A stretch of DNA of 55,633 nucleotides, from assembly GCA_014653625.1 (NCBI GenBank), contig JACWEI010000006.1, positions 1-55,633 on the forward strand, written 5' to 3'. The DNA is from Pelagibacterales bacterium SAG-MED39. Its GTDB lineage: Bacteria > Pseudomonadota > Alphaproteobacteria > Pelagibacterales > Pelagibacteraceae. The notes beneath the pieces were generated by a model. It saw only the letters and a list, made by a program, of their open reading frames with translations, searched no databases and was not told the origin of the DNA. The stretch's first letter is position 1. Each line of letters begins with the position of its first letter. Made by a program: the position numbers and the translations under genes. Below are positions 31,536 to 40,080 of the stretch, piece after piece.

Positions 31536-32120
31536 ATGCTTAGAAAAATACCAAACATATTAACTATTGGTCGAATTTTAATAGTTCCTTTTTTTGTTTT
31601 AGCATTTTATTTGCCCGGCTTTTATGGGGACTTAACAGCTTTAATTTTATTTATTATTGCATCCTTTACAGATTTCTTAGATGGGATGTTAGCTAGATTT
31701 CTAGGTGAAGAGTCTAAGCTTGGAGAGCTGCTAGATCCAATAGCTGATAAAATTATTGTTGCGACTGCTCTTATTTTATTAGTTATGGACGGAACTATTC
31801 GTAATTATGAAGTTGTGGCTGCAATAATAATATTAACAAGAGAAATTTTAATTTCTGGACTAAGAGAATTTTTAGCAAAAGGAAGAATTAAGCTTCCAGT
31901 TTCAAATTTAGCAAAGTTAAAAACAGTACTACAAATGGTGTCCATCGCTCTTTTATTATCTGGAGAAACTGGAAATAAGATTATAAATTTTCAAGATTAT
32001 AATGCTCAGACTATAGGGATTATTTTGTTATGGCTTTCAGCTGCTTTAACACTTTTCACAGGTTATGATTACATGCGTAGGGGAATTGACCATGCTATTT
32101 CTGAAGATAATAAAGATTAA
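31536..32120 (+). CDS. pgsA: CDP-diacylglycerol-glycerol-3-phosphate 3-phosphatidyltransferase PgsA
   Basis: A 194-residue membrane enzyme of the CDP-alcohol phosphatidyltransferase family. The signature D-G-x2-A-R-x8-G-x3-D-x3-D is visible in FLDGMLARFLGEESKLGELLDPIADKI (first Asp to last Asp within this stretch). About five membrane segments are predicted. It makes phosphatidylglycerol phosphate, the first committed step to phosphatidylglycerol. It follows uvrC after 8 bp, an arrangement seen in many proteobacteria. Its TAA stop shares four bases (TTAA) with the stop of convergent ilvE. Confidence 0.95.
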   Translation: MLRKIPNILTIGRILIVPFFVLAFYLPGFYGDLTALILFIIASFTDFLDGMLARFLGEESKLGELLDPIADKIIVATALILLVMDGTIRNYEVVAAIIILTREILISGLREFLAKGRIKLPVSNLAKLKTVLQMVSIALLLSGETGNKIINFQDYNAQTIGIILLWLSAALTLFTGYDYMRRGIDHAISEDNKD

Positions 32121-32998
32121 GCAGCTTTCTTTTTTTTTACTAAAACTTGATAACTTTCATTCAAATCAATTATCATTTGACAAACTTTAAATTGATTTTC
32201 AGCAATACATGATACAGGTGTTACTTCTGCAGCGGTACCAGTTAGAAAGCAACCAACAAAATTTTTTAACTCTTCAGGTTTAATTTTTCTTTCGTTAACT
32301 TTTATATTTTTAGATTTGGCAATTTCGATTACTGTTCTTCTAGTTATTCCATCCAAAAAAGAGTCTGGTATTGGAGTGTGCAATTCTTCGTTTTTATCTT
32401 TAAAAAAAATATTTGCCCCTGTTGCCTCTGCTACATTTCCTTCATGATCTAACATGAGAGAGTCTGTGAAACCTTGTTTCTCAGCTTCGTGTTTTGAGAG
32501 AGTGCAGATCATATACAGTCCAGATGCTTTTGTATCCCAAGGAATTGTATTTGGTGCAGGTCTTCTCCAACTAGAAATATTTAGTTTGATACCTTCAACT
32601 TTCAGTTTAGGATCGAAATATGAACCCCATTCCCATGTCGCAATCGCAACATGAATTTTTGTTTGTTGAGCTGAGATAGCCATCATTTCACTTCCTCTCC
32701 AAACAACTGGTCTGACATATCCATTCTCAACTTTTTGAGTTGAAATTATTGTGTTAGATGCTTTGTTGATTTCTTCCTCGCTGTAAGGAATTTCAAAACC
32801 CATTCTTTTTGCTGAATGAAATAATCTTGAAGTGTGCTCTTCTAGTTTAAAAATAGATCCATCATAAACACGCTCACCTTCAAAAACACAGCTAGCGTAA
32901 TGAAGTCCATGACTTAATACATGAACTTTGACATCTGACCAGTCAACTAGCTCGCCATTGTACCATATTTTTCCTGATCTCTTGTCGTAGGGTATCAT
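32117..32998 (-). CDS. ilvE: Branched-chain amino acid aminotransferase IlvE
   Basis: A fold-type IV PLP enzyme of about 293 residues. Features are KIWYNGELVDWSDVKVHVLSHGLHYASCVFEG near the start, divided into its strand and the HYAS...FEG motif; Arg/Lys residues in VRPVVWRGSEMM; the PLP Lys in WDTKASGLY; EAEKQGFTDSLMLD; and EATGANIFF. It performs the last step of Leu, Ile and Val synthesis. The ATG at 32998 gives the normal N-terminus; an upstream ATG at 33064 would run through the promoter. The gene is convergent with pgsA. Confidence 0.95.
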   Translation of the reverse strand: MIPYDKRSGKIWYNGELVDWSDVKVHVLSHGLHYASCVFEGERVYDGSIFKLEEHTSRLFHSAKRMGFEIPYSEEEINKASNTIISTQKVENGYVRPVVWRGSEMMAISAQQTKIHVAIATWEWGSYFDPKLKVEGIKLNISSWRRPAPNTIPWDTKASGLYMICTLSKHEAEKQGFTDSLMLDHEGNVAEATGANIFFKDKNEELHTPIPDSFLDGITRRTVIEIAKSKNIKVNERKIKPEELKNFVGCFLTGTAAEVTPVSCIAENQFKVCQMIIDLNESYQVLVKKKKAA

Positions 32999-33019
32999 TT
33001 TTGAATAAATTATTAATGA

Positions 33020-33048
33020 AAAATATCTTTGTATCTTTAATATGTCAA
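33020..33048 (-). promoter_or_regulatory. Sigma-70 promoter of ilvE
   Basis: On the minus strand, a perfect -35 TTGACA (33043-33048) and TATTTT (33020-33025) are spaced by 17 bp. The start site falls near 33013, about 15 nt before the ilvE ATG at 32998. It also argues that the longer ilvE frame beginning at 33064 is not translated. The divergent marR gene begins 16 bp beyond the -35, so a regulator bound here could affect both. Confidence 0.62.
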
Positions 33049-33063
33049 TATAACTTACTTGCA

Positions 33064-33501
33064 ATGAAAGAACTTTTATATCTAAAAGATGATCAGCTTA
33101 AAGATTTAATTGAAAAATTGTTTATTGGTTATAGAGAAACATTTTCTGACTCAAAAAAAATTCTCGATAAATATTCTATTGGAATTGCCCATCAAAAAGC
33201 AATTCATTTAATATCAATGTATAAAGGTATATCTATCTCAGAACTTTTAAAAAAATTAAAAGTTACTAAACAGAGTTTAAACAGAGTCTTAAAAGACTTA
33301 ATGAAAATTGATATAATTTTTTTTAAAAAAGATGATCAAGATACACGAATAAAACATATTTTTCTCAATGAAAAAGGTTTGAAAATATTTAACGAAATTT
33401 TTGAAATTCAGAAAAAAAGAATTTATAATGCTTTATTGAATTCCAGCTCTGAGGAAGTGGTTAATTTTGATAATGTTCTAAAAAAAATAATCGATGGATG
33501 A
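33064..33501 (+). CDS. MarR-family transcriptional regulator (PetP-like)
   Basis: A protein of about 145 residues with a winged helix-turn-helix: GIAHQKAIHLISMYKGISISELLKKL, VTKQSLNRVLKDLMKIDIIFFKKDDQDTRIKHIFLNEKG, where KQSLNRVL is the recognition helix and DQDTR..K the wing. These are standard MarR features. The gene overlaps the OmpR-type regulator by 8 bp. A MarR gene directly before an OmpR gene recalls petP-petR of Rhodobacter, which affects bc1 synthesis. The ATG at 33064 is preferred over an upstream ATG at 33001 that would cover the ilvE promoter. Ligand and targets are unknown. Confidence 0.82.
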   Translation: MKELLYLKDDQLKDLIEKLFIGYRETFSDSKKILDKYSIGIAHQKAIHLISMYKGISISELLKKLKVTKQSLNRVLKDLMKIDIIFFKKDDQDTRIKHIFLNEKGLKIFNEIFEIQKKRIYNALLNSSSEEVVNFDNVLKKIIDG

Positions 33502-34171
33502 TTTTATAGCTCATATTTTGGTTGTCGATGATGATGAAGGAATAAGGTCATTAGTAAAAAAATATTTAAATGAAAATGATTACTTAGTTACTACAGCAGA
33601 AAATGGTGAAGAGGCTACAAAAAAAATTAAATTAATAAAATTTGATTTAATAATTTTAGACATAATGATGCCAGGTATGAGTGGTTTAGAGTTTATTCAA
33701 CATAATAAAAAGAAACTAGAAACACCAATTATTTTATTAACTGCTAAAGGTGAGGCAAATAATAGGGTTGAAGGTTTACAGGTAGGTGCTGATGATTATC
33801 TTCCAAAACCATTCGAACCCAAAGAACTAATATTAAGAATTCAAAATATAGTAAATAAAACAAAAGTTATATCACAAAAAAATGTGATTGAATTTAAAAA
33901 TATTAAAATCGATTTGAATAAACAATTAATAAATAGAAATAACATGGAGTTTAAAATAAATAATACCGAAAAAATTATTCTTAAAAAAATGATCAATAAC
34001 CCCGGTAAAACTTTTTCACGAGAAGATATTGGTTCTTTAATAGATTTAGATAAGGAAAGATCAATCGATGTAATTGTAACTCGATTGAGAAAAAAAATTG
34101 AAGTAAATCCAAAAAATCCAAAATTTCTTCAAACAATAAGGGGAGCAGGATATGTTTTATGGATTGAGTAA
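33494..34171 (+). CDS. OmpR/PetR-type response regulator
   Basis: A 225-residue response regulator. The receiver domain has acidic pocket DDD at 12-14, the phospho-acceptor Asp56 in DLIILDIMMPG, the switch Thr in LLTAKG, and Lys105 in YLPKPFEP. The C-terminal OmpR/PhoB winged helix has SREDIGSLIDLDKERSIDVIVTRLRKKIE and LQTIRGAGYVL. It overlaps the MarR gene by 8 bp and the histidine kinase by 20 bp, so the three are one operon. The partner kinase is next. Targets are not apparent; petABC, 8-10 kb away, is a candidate by analogy with Rhodobacter PetR. Confidence 0.92.
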   Translation: MDDFIAHILVVDDDEGIRSLVKKYLNENDYLVTTAENGEEATKKIKLIKFDLIILDIMMPGMSGLEFIQHNKKKLETPIILLTAKGEANNRVEGLQVGADDYLPKPFEPKELILRIQNIVNKTKVISQKNVIEFKNIKIDLNKQLINRNNMEFKINNTEKIILKKMINNPGKTFSREDIGSLIDLDKERSIDVIVTRLRKKIEVNPKNPKFLQTIRGAGYVLWIE

Positions 34172-35471
34172 ATTTTTTAAAGATCTTCTTCCAAAAAGAT
34201 TATTTTATCGAGCATTATTAATTGTTGCTGTACCAGTAATAATTTTGCAATTAATAATAACTATTGTTTTTTTTGACAGCTTATGGATTAAAACTAATAA
34301 AGGGATGACTAAAGCATTAATAAATGAAATCAATACATTTATAGAAGTTTATAATGATGAAATTTATGATAAGGAAGAAATCACAAATCTTTTTTCTGTC
34401 TATCAAGATTTAAACATTGAATTTGTTGAAGATGAAAGTTTTGAGTTTCGATATGACGAAAGATGGTTTAGCCCCATTGATAGAACTTTAAGAAGAGAAT
34501 TAAAATCAAAATTTAATGCAAATGAGTATTGGTTTAACACTACAAATTATAAAGAATTAATTGATCTAAGAATAAAATATCACAAAGGCTATTTTAAATT
34601 CCTAGTATCAAAAGATAGAGTCACCAGCTCCTCAGCACGAATATTTGCACTTTGGATTACTGTACCAGCAATAATAGTTGTTTTTGTTTCATTAATATTT
34701 TTAAAAAATCAGACAAGACCTATTACAAATTTAGCAAAAGCAGCTGAAAGATTTGGTAAAGGAGAGGAAATTGAGGAATTTAAACCATCTGGTGCCTCTG
34801 AAATAAGACAAGCTGGATATGAATTTGAAAAAATGAGAAAAAGAATAATTAGACATCTAAATCAAAGATCAGAAATGTTGTCAGGTATAAGTCACGACTT
34901 AAGAACTCCACTTACTAGAATGAAGTTACAAGTTGCATTTATTAAAGATAAAGAATTAGCTAATAAGTTTGCAGAAGATATAATTGAAATGGAAAAAATG
35001 TTAAATGAATACTTGCAGTTTACAAGTTCATCCTATTTAGAAAAAGATATAAAATTTAATCTAAGTGAATTAATTGAAAAGATTATCAAGAAATATAATA
35101 ATATAAATATTTCAACAAATATTTCTCCAAAAATTTATCTAAATGGTAGAAAAAATTTAATTGAAAGATCTATCAATAATTTAATCGATAACGCGTTGAA
35201 GTATGGTGATAAAATGATAGTTGAACTTAATAAAAACAATAATAATTTATTTATTAAAATAGAAGATAACGGACCTGGTATACCAAAAGAGGAGCATTAT
35301 AATGTATTTAAACCATTTTACAAAATTAACAAAGGAAGAGCAGACTCTAAATCTAGTGTAGGCTTGGGAATGTCAATAGCTTCAGACATAATTAGATCTC
35401 ATGGAGGCAATATCAAACTTGAAAAGTCCTCTTTAAATGGTCTATGCGTTAAGATTTTTTTGCCAACTTAA
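34152..35471 (+). CDS. envZ: EnvZ-like sensor histidine kinase
   Basis: A 439-residue inner-membrane kinase. TM1 is at about 21-41, a periplasmic sensor region of about 120 residues follows, then TM2 at about 164-184, HAMP to about 236, and HisKA with phospho-acceptor His248 in SGISHDLRTPLTRMKL. HATPase_c has N-box NNLIDNALKYGD, G1 EDNGPGIP and G2 GVGLGMSIA. The architecture is that of EnvZ. It overlaps the response-regulator gene by 20 bp and presumably phosphorylates it. The signal is unknown. The end overlaps convergent ubiK by 23 bp. Confidence 0.9.
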   Translation: MFYGLSKFFKDLLPKRLFYRALLIVAVPVIILQLIITIVFFDSLWIKTNKGMTKALINEINTFIEVYNDEIYDKEEITNLFSVYQDLNIEFVEDESFEFRYDERWFSPIDRTLRRELKSKFNANEYWFNTTNYKELIDLRIKYHKGYFKFLVSKDRVTSSSARIFALWITVPAIIVVFVSLIFLKNQTRPITNLAKAAERFGKGEEIEEFKPSGASEIRQAGYEFEKMRKRIIRHLNQRSEMLSGISHDLRTPLTRMKLQVAFIKDKELANKFAEDIIEMEKMLNEYLQFTSSSYLEKDIKFNLSELIEKIIKKYNNINISTNISPKIYLNGRKNLIERSINNLIDNALKYGDKMIVELNKNNNNLFIKIEDNGPGIPKEEHYNVFKPFYKINKGRADSKSSVGLGMSIASDIIRSHGGNIKLEKSSLNGLCVKIFLPT

Positions 35472-35700
35472 TTTTTTTTTTTTTGATTTTTTGAAATTTA
35501 TCAATTTTACTCTCTAAATTCTCAACTCTTTTCGACAAAATCTCAAACTCGTCTTTGCTTGTTAATTTCATTTTGAAAACTATTTCATCTCTTTTTGATT
35601 TTAAAATAGAAATTAATTCATTTCCTAGGTCTTTAGATGAAACAATCCCTTGTTCAATTAGCTTTGCAAGTTTATCGATAACAAACTTTGAATTTTTCAT
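35449..35700 (-). CDS. ubiK: UbiK/YqiC-like accessory factor (BMFP domain)
   Basis: An 83-residue protein that fits the BMFP (DUF526) family: an amphipathic N-terminal helix (FVIDKLAKLIEQGIVSSKDLGNE), then a C-terminal coiled coil (KDEFEILSKRVENLESKIDKFQ), then a Lys-rich tail. In E. coli, UbiK helps the aerobic ubiquinone-synthesis complex and can aid membrane fusion. The 23-bp convergent overlap with envZ is tight. Sequence similarity in such short helical proteins is weak, so the call is moderately sure. Confidence 0.72.
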   Translation of the reverse strand: MKNSKFVIDKLAKLIEQGIVSSKDLGNELISILKSKRDEIVFKMKLTSKDEFEILSKRVENLESKIDKFQKIKKKKIKLAKKS

Positions 35701-35750
35701 ATATTTATATAATAACTTATTATAGATATATTTTAAATTTATAATTTGAT

Positions 35751-36530
35751 ATGTTCATTAATAATTTTGACCCAGTAGCAATTCAATTTTTTTCAATTGA
35801 AATAAGATGGTATTCTCTATCTTATATCGGTGGAATATTGCTTGGGTGGATTTTAAGCAAAAGAATTTTTATATCAGACCCAAAATTAAAAGAGAAATTC
35901 GATGATTTTGTAACATATTTAATTATAGGTATTATCCTTGGTGGTAGATTAGGATATGTACTTTTTTATAATCTCAATTACTATTCTAATAATTGGCTAG
36001 ATATCTTTAAAATTTGGGAAGGTGGTATGTCATTTCATGGAGGCCTAATTGGAATTATAATTGCAAGTATTTGGTTTGCAAAAAAAAATAATCAAAATCC
36101 TTTTAGCTACTTAGATGTTGTTTCTCTAGTGGCACCAATCGGAATTTTTTTTGGAAGAATTGCAAATTTTATTAATTCTGAATTATATGGAATAGAAACT
36201 AATTTACCTTGGGGTGTAAAATTCGTTCAAATAGATAACTTATACAGACATCCATCTCAATTATATGAAGCTTTTTTTGAAGGTATAATTTTATTTATTA
36301 TTTTAATAAATTTTAGAAATAAAGGTTTTATGAGAAACCCTGGGTTTATATCTGGTTTATTTTTAATATTTTACTCATTTTTTAGATTCATCATTGAGTT
36401 TTTAAGAGTTCCAGATGAACAATTGGGTTATTTATTTTTTAATTTAACAATGGGGCAAATTGTTAGCTTAATATTTTTGTTAATAGGAATTTTTATTATT
36501 ATTAAATATGAAAATAAAAAAGAATCTTAA
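35751..36530 (+). CDS. lgt: Prolipoprotein diacylglyceryl transferase Lgt
   Basis: A 259-residue polytopic enzyme with about seven membrane segments that transfers diacylglycerol from phosphatidylglycerol to the lipobox Cys of prolipoproteins. Visible motifs are ISLYSLSYIGG-like IRWYSLSYIGGILLGW, GGRLGYVLFYN (with the essential Arg), the FHGGLIG loop and the Lgt signature GRIANFINSELYG, then HPSQLYEAFFEG. All catalytic motifs are present. The stop overlaps the MidA-like methyltransferase start by 23 bp. It is the first gene of a plus-strand run. Confidence 0.96.
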   Translation: MFINNFDPVAIQFFSIEIRWYSLSYIGGILLGWILSKRIFISDPKLKEKFDDFVTYLIIGIILGGRLGYVLFYNLNYYSNNWLDIFKIWEGGMSFHGGLIGIIIASIWFAKKNNQNPFSYLDVVSLVAPIGIFFGRIANFINSELYGIETNLPWGVKFVQIDNLYRHPSQLYEAFFEGIILFIILINFRNKGFMRNPGFISGLFLIFYSFFRFIIEFLRVPDEQLGYLFFNLTMGQIVSLIFLLIGIFIIIKYENKKES

Positions 36531-37554
36531 GATACCTTTAGATAAATTTATAGATTTATCCCTCTATGATAAAAAATTTGGCTACTATATGAAAAAAAAT
36601 CCCTTTGGCAAAAAAGGGGATTTTATAACTGCTCCAAATATTTCAAGACTTTTTTCTGAAATGATAGCTGTTTGGACTATAAGTTTTTGGCGAAGCTTAG
36701 GGTCTCCAAAAAAATTTAATTTAATTGAACTAGGAGCAGGAAATGGAGAAATGATGAAAGTTCTCATTGAAAGTTTCGAAAATTTTCCTTCATTTTTAAA
36801 TTCATGTAATCTAATTATATATGAAAAAAGTCCATTATTAATCAAAATACAAAAAAGGAAATTGTTAAAAAAAAAAGTAATTTGGGTTTCAAAAATTAGT
36901 AAATTAAAAAAAATTCCCAGTATATTTATCGCAAATGAATTTTTTGATGCAATTGCTATAAAACAATTCAACAAAAAAAGTGGGTTATGGTTTGAAAGAT
37001 TTGTTAATTTTAAAGATAAAAAAAATGCTTTTTTCATAGAAAAAAAAGTAGATATAAAAAAAATAGAAAAAAAAATTAATTTTAAGATATTTCAAAATCA
37101 AAATTTTGTTGAATACTCAAGCCTTGGATTAAATTATTTAGAAGATATTTCTAAAATGATTAAAAAAAATACAGGTGGTCTATTGATAATAGATTACGGA
37201 TATACTAACAAAAAAATGAAAGATACTTTACAGGCTGTATATAGTCATAAATTTGCCAATATTTTAAACAATATTGGTAATGTCGATATTACTCATAGAA
37301 TAAATTTTAACCTTTTTAAAAGCTTTACCAAAAAAATGGGTGACTTAAAAAATAATTTAACAACTCAAAAACATTTTTTAATAAAAATGGGAATCGAACA
37401 AAGAGCGGAGATGATATCTAAAAATCAGAATTTTTTAAAAAAAATAGATATTTACCATCGACTAAAAAGACTTATAGATGAAAAACAAATGGGCACTTTA
37501 TTTAAAGTAATGTTAATAAAAAATAAAAAAAATAGATTTAAGCTAGGATTCTAA
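36508..37554 (+). CDS. MidA/NDUFAF7-like SAM-dependent methyltransferase (DUF185)
   Basis: A 348-residue member of the COG1565 family, whose mitochondrial member NDUFAF7 methylates an arginine of complex I NDUFS2. Landmarks are LSLYDKKFGYYMKKNPFGKKGDFITAP (ending in the family's GDFITAP), the SAM-binding LIELGAGNGEMM, FIANEFFDAIAIKQF, and LLIIDYGYTNK. Length and motifs are complete. Bacterial targets are not firmly known; complex I is a likely one. The start overlaps lgt by 23 bp; the stop is 2 bp before pgeF. Confidence 0.88.
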   Translation: MKIKKNLKIPLDKFIDLSLYDKKFGYYMKKNPFGKKGDFITAPNISRLFSEMIAVWTISFWRSLGSPKKFNLIELGAGNGEMMKVLIESFENFPSFLNSCNLIIYEKSPLLIKIQKRKLLKKKVIWVSKISKLKKIPSIFIANEFFDAIAIKQFNKKSGLWFERFVNFKDKKNAFFIEKKVDIKKIEKKINFKIFQNQNFVEYSSLGLNYLEDISKMIKKNTGGLLIIDYGYTNKKMKDTLQAVYSHKFANILNNIGNVDITHRINFNLFKSFTKKMGDLKNNLTTQKHFLIKMGIEQRAEMISKNQNFLKKIDIYHRLKRLIDEKQMGTLFKVMLIKNKKNRFKLGF

Positions 37555-37556
37555 AG

Positions 37557-38318
37557 TTGATTACTTCTAAAAAATTATTAAAACACAAAAAGATTAGTCA
37601 TGGTTTTTTTAATAGAAACGGAGGTAAATCAAAAGGTATTTATACAAGTTTAAACTGTGGACCTGGATCAAATGACAACCAGACTAGAATTAGACAAAAT
37701 TTAGAAATAGTAAAGGAAAAGATTAGCAAAAAATCTAAGGATATTTTTTTGCTAAATCAAATACATAGTAGCAAGTATGTTTTTATAAATAAAAATTATA
37801 AATTTAGTAAAAAAAAAATAAAGGCCGATGCAATAATAACAGATCAAAAAAAAATTCCTATTGCAGTATTGACTGCAGATTGTGTGCCACTTCTACTATA
37901 TGATAGTACAAGAAATATGATTGCTGCAATTCATGCTGGATGGAGAGGTGCTTTCAAAGGTATCATAACTAAAGTGATTAACTTTATGTTAAAAAATGGC
38001 TGTAAAACAAATAACATAAATGTCTCAATAGGTCCTTGTATTGGAAAAATGAACTATAATGTAAAAAACAATTTTAAAAAAAAATTTATTCAGAAAGATA
38101 AAAAGAATGAAGTTTTTTTTAGTCATAGAAAAAATACAATTTATTTTGATTTACCAAATTTTGTGAGATCACAACTCAAATTAAACAAAATTACAAAAAT
38201 AGATATGAAAAATACTGATACTTTTAACAAAAAAAATAATTTTTTTAGTGCAAGGCGTTCTTTAAGATTAAAACATGATGATTATGGTAGAAATATTTCA
38301 ATAATTATGATTAATTAA
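37557..38318 (+). CDS. pgeF: PgeF / YfiH-family peptidoglycan editing factor (laccase-domain protein)
   Basis: A 253-residue YfiH/PgeF protein, described as a multicopper-oxidase-like, purine-nucleoside or L-Ser-editing enzyme. Features are HGFFNRNGGKSKGIYTSLNCG, NQIHSSK, ADAIITDQKKIPIAVLTADCVPLLLYD, AIHAGWRGAFKGI (conserved His), IGPCIG, and the final FFSARRS. The metal-binding His/Cys triad of the family is present. A TTG at 37557 follows an AGGA at 8-nt spacing; an ATG alternative is far inside. It follows the methyltransferase after 2 bp and precedes prs. Confidence 0.88.
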   Translation: MITSKKLLKHKKISHGFFNRNGGKSKGIYTSLNCGPGSNDNQTRIRQNLEIVKEKISKKSKDIFLLNQIHSSKYVFINKNYKFSKKKIKADAIITDQKKIPIAVLTADCVPLLLYDSTRNMIAAIHAGWRGAFKGIITKVINFMLKNGCKTNNINVSIGPCIGKMNYNVKNNFKKKFIQKDKKNEVFFSHRKNTIYFDLPNFVRSQLKLNKITKIDMKNTDTFNKKNNFFSARRSLRLKHDDYGRNISIIMIN

Positions 38319-38326
38319 ACTTTTCA

Positions 38327-39259
38327 ATGAAATTATTAACTGGAAATAGTAATAAAATCCTAAGTAAAAATATTGCAAAATATTTAAAATCAAAACTTGT
38401 AAATTCTAGTATAAGAAAATTTTCAGACGGTGAGATATATGTTGAAATAAATGAGAACATTAGAGGAAATAGTATTTTCATCATTCAATCCGTGTCATCA
38501 CCTGCTAATGATAATTTGATGGAGTTATTGTTGTGTATCGATGCTCTTAAAAGATCTTCTGCTAAGAATATAACAGCTGTTATTCCTTACTTCGGATATG
38601 CTAGACAAGATAGAAAGGTTGTTCCAAGAACCTCTATTTCTGCAAAACTTGTTTCAAACTTAATAACCCAAGCTGGAGCCAATAGAGTTGTAACAGTAGA
38701 CTTGCATGCTGGTCAAATTCAAGGTTTTTTTGATATTCCTGTAGACAATCTTTTTGCAACACCGATATTTGCTAGACATGTGAGAAAAAAAATTAAAAGT
38801 AAAAGAATTATTTGTGTTGCACCTGATGTTGGTGGAACAGAAAGGGCTAGAGCACTTGGAAAACTTCTTAATGTTGGATTAGCTATAGTTGATAAAAGAA
38901 GACCGAAACCTGGCCAATCTCAAGTTATGAATGTAATTGGGGATGTAAAAGACCAAACGTGCATCATTGTTGATGACATAATTGATTCGGGTGGAACTAT
39001 TGTTAACGCTGCGAAAGCTTTAAAAGCAAGAGGTGCAAAGGAAGTTTATGTTTATATAACTCATGGAGTTTTAAGTGGAGATGCGGTCAAAAAAATAAAA
39101 AATTCAGTGATTAAAAATTTGGTAATAACAGATACAATTGATAATGCAGAAAAAACCAAAAATGTTAAAAACATAGAAGTTTTACCAATTTCAGGCCTAA
39201 TGGGTGAAGCAATTAAAAGAATATCTAATTCAACATCCGTATCAGATTTATTTAAATAA
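38327..39259 (+). CDS. prs: Ribose-phosphate pyrophosphokinase Prs
   Basis: A 310-residue enzyme that makes PRPP from ribose 5-phosphate and ATP, for nucleotide, His and Trp synthesis. Motifs are FSDGEIYVEINENIRG, ATP-contacting YFGYARQDRK, VDLHAGQIQGFFDIPVDNL, and the PRPP-binding loop VIGDVKDQTCIIVDDIIDSGGT, whose DD and GGT are intact. Residue spacing matches class I Prs. It lies 8 bp after pgeF and 43 bp before rplY. Confidence 0.97.
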   Translation: MKLLTGNSNKILSKNIAKYLKSKLVNSSIRKFSDGEIYVEINENIRGNSIFIIQSVSSPANDNLMELLLCIDALKRSSAKNITAVIPYFGYARQDRKVVPRTSISAKLVSNLITQAGANRVVTVDLHAGQIQGFFDIPVDNLFATPIFARHVRKKIKSKRIICVAPDVGGTERARALGKLLNVGLAIVDKRRPKPGQSQVMNVIGDVKDQTCIIVDDIIDSGGTIVNAAKALKARGAKEVYVYITHGVLSGDAVKKIKNSVIKNLVITDTIDNAEKTKNVKNIEVLPISGLMGEAIKRISNSTSVSDLFK

Positions 39260-39302
39260 ATACCTTGATTATTTGTAAACATGGGGTAAAAAACTCTGTT
39301 TT

Positions 39303-40046
39303 ATGAATTCACTAGAAGCTAACATTAGAGAAAACTCCACTAAAGGACAGTTAAATGCTATTAGAAATAATGGTAACGTTCCAGCAATTATTTATGGTGG
39401 AAAAGAAGAAAATCAAAAAATCTCAATCTCAAAAAAATTACTTAAAACTTTGATAGAAAAAGAAAATTTTTTATCAAGTATTATTGCTTTAAATATTAAT
39501 GGTAAACCTTTGAATGTCTTACCAAGAGAAGTTAAATATCATATATTAAATGATGAACCTACGCATGTAGATTTTTTAAGAGTGTTACCGGGTGTCAAAA
39601 TCAAAATTGAAGTTCCGGTTAATTTTATAAATCATGAAAAATCTCCAGGTCTTAAGAGAGGTGGGGTTTTAAATATAGTTAGAAGAAAAGTTGAACTAAA
39701 ATGCCCAAGTGAAAAAATACCCGAAAATTTAACAATAAATCTTGACGGAGTCGATATAGGGGAAAGTTTTAAAATTTCTTCAATAAAATTGGACAATGAA
39801 GTGACACCAACTATTCAAGGTAGAGACTTCGTAATAGCAACATTAGCAGCACCTACAGTTATGAAAGAGCCTGAAAAACCAGCAGAGGCTGAGGCAGCAG
39901 AAGGTGAAGCAGTAGCAGAAGGGGCTGAGGGAGCAGTTGCAGGAGGAGATGGGGATAAGCCAACAGCTGAGGGAGCTAAGGGTGACAAAAAAGAGGGTGA
40001 TGATAAAAAACCTACTGAAAAAAAATCTGCTGAAGAAAAAAAATAA
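39303..40046 (+). CDS. rplY: Ribosomal protein bL25 (Ctc form)
   Basis: A 247-residue L25. The N-terminal 5S rRNA-binding domain (about 1-95: LNAIRNNGNVPAIIYGGKEE, EVKYHILNDEPTHVDFLRV) is followed by the TL5/Ctc beta domain (INHEKSPGLKRGGVLNIVRRKVELKC). The final about 60 residues form a low-complexity Ala/Glu/Gly then Lys/Asp/Glu tail typical of alphaproteobacterial L25. The tail is richer in G+C than the rest of the gene. It precedes pth, a common pairing (rplY-pth-ychF). Confidence 0.95.
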   Translation: MNSLEANIRENSTKGQLNAIRNNGNVPAIIYGGKEENQKISISKKLLKTLIEKENFLSSIIALNINGKPLNVLPREVKYHILNDEPTHVDFLRVLPGVKIKIEVPVNFINHEKSPGLKRGGVLNIVRRKVELKCPSEKIPENLTINLDGVDIGESFKISSIKLDNEVTPTIQGRDFVIATLAAPTVMKEPEKPAEAEAAEGEAVAEGAEGAVAGGDGDKPTAEGAKGDKKEGDDKKPTEKKSAEEKK

Positions 40047-40080
40047 CCAATTAAAATTGAAAATTTAATTCCATTAATTT

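Noticed and set aside
33001-33063. Extra 21-residue N-terminus for the MarR protein
   Set aside because: It would cover the whole ilvE promoter, and the shorter start matches the MarR fold.
36585-37037. 150-residue minus-strand frame inside the MidA-like gene
   Set aside because: It is fully antisense to a recognised methyltransferase; the Phe/Leu-rich composition is what the complement of Lys-rich codons gives.
39260-39302. Possible L25 leader or riboswitch before rplY
   Set aside because: Only 43 bp, with no convincing pairing or conserved motif.
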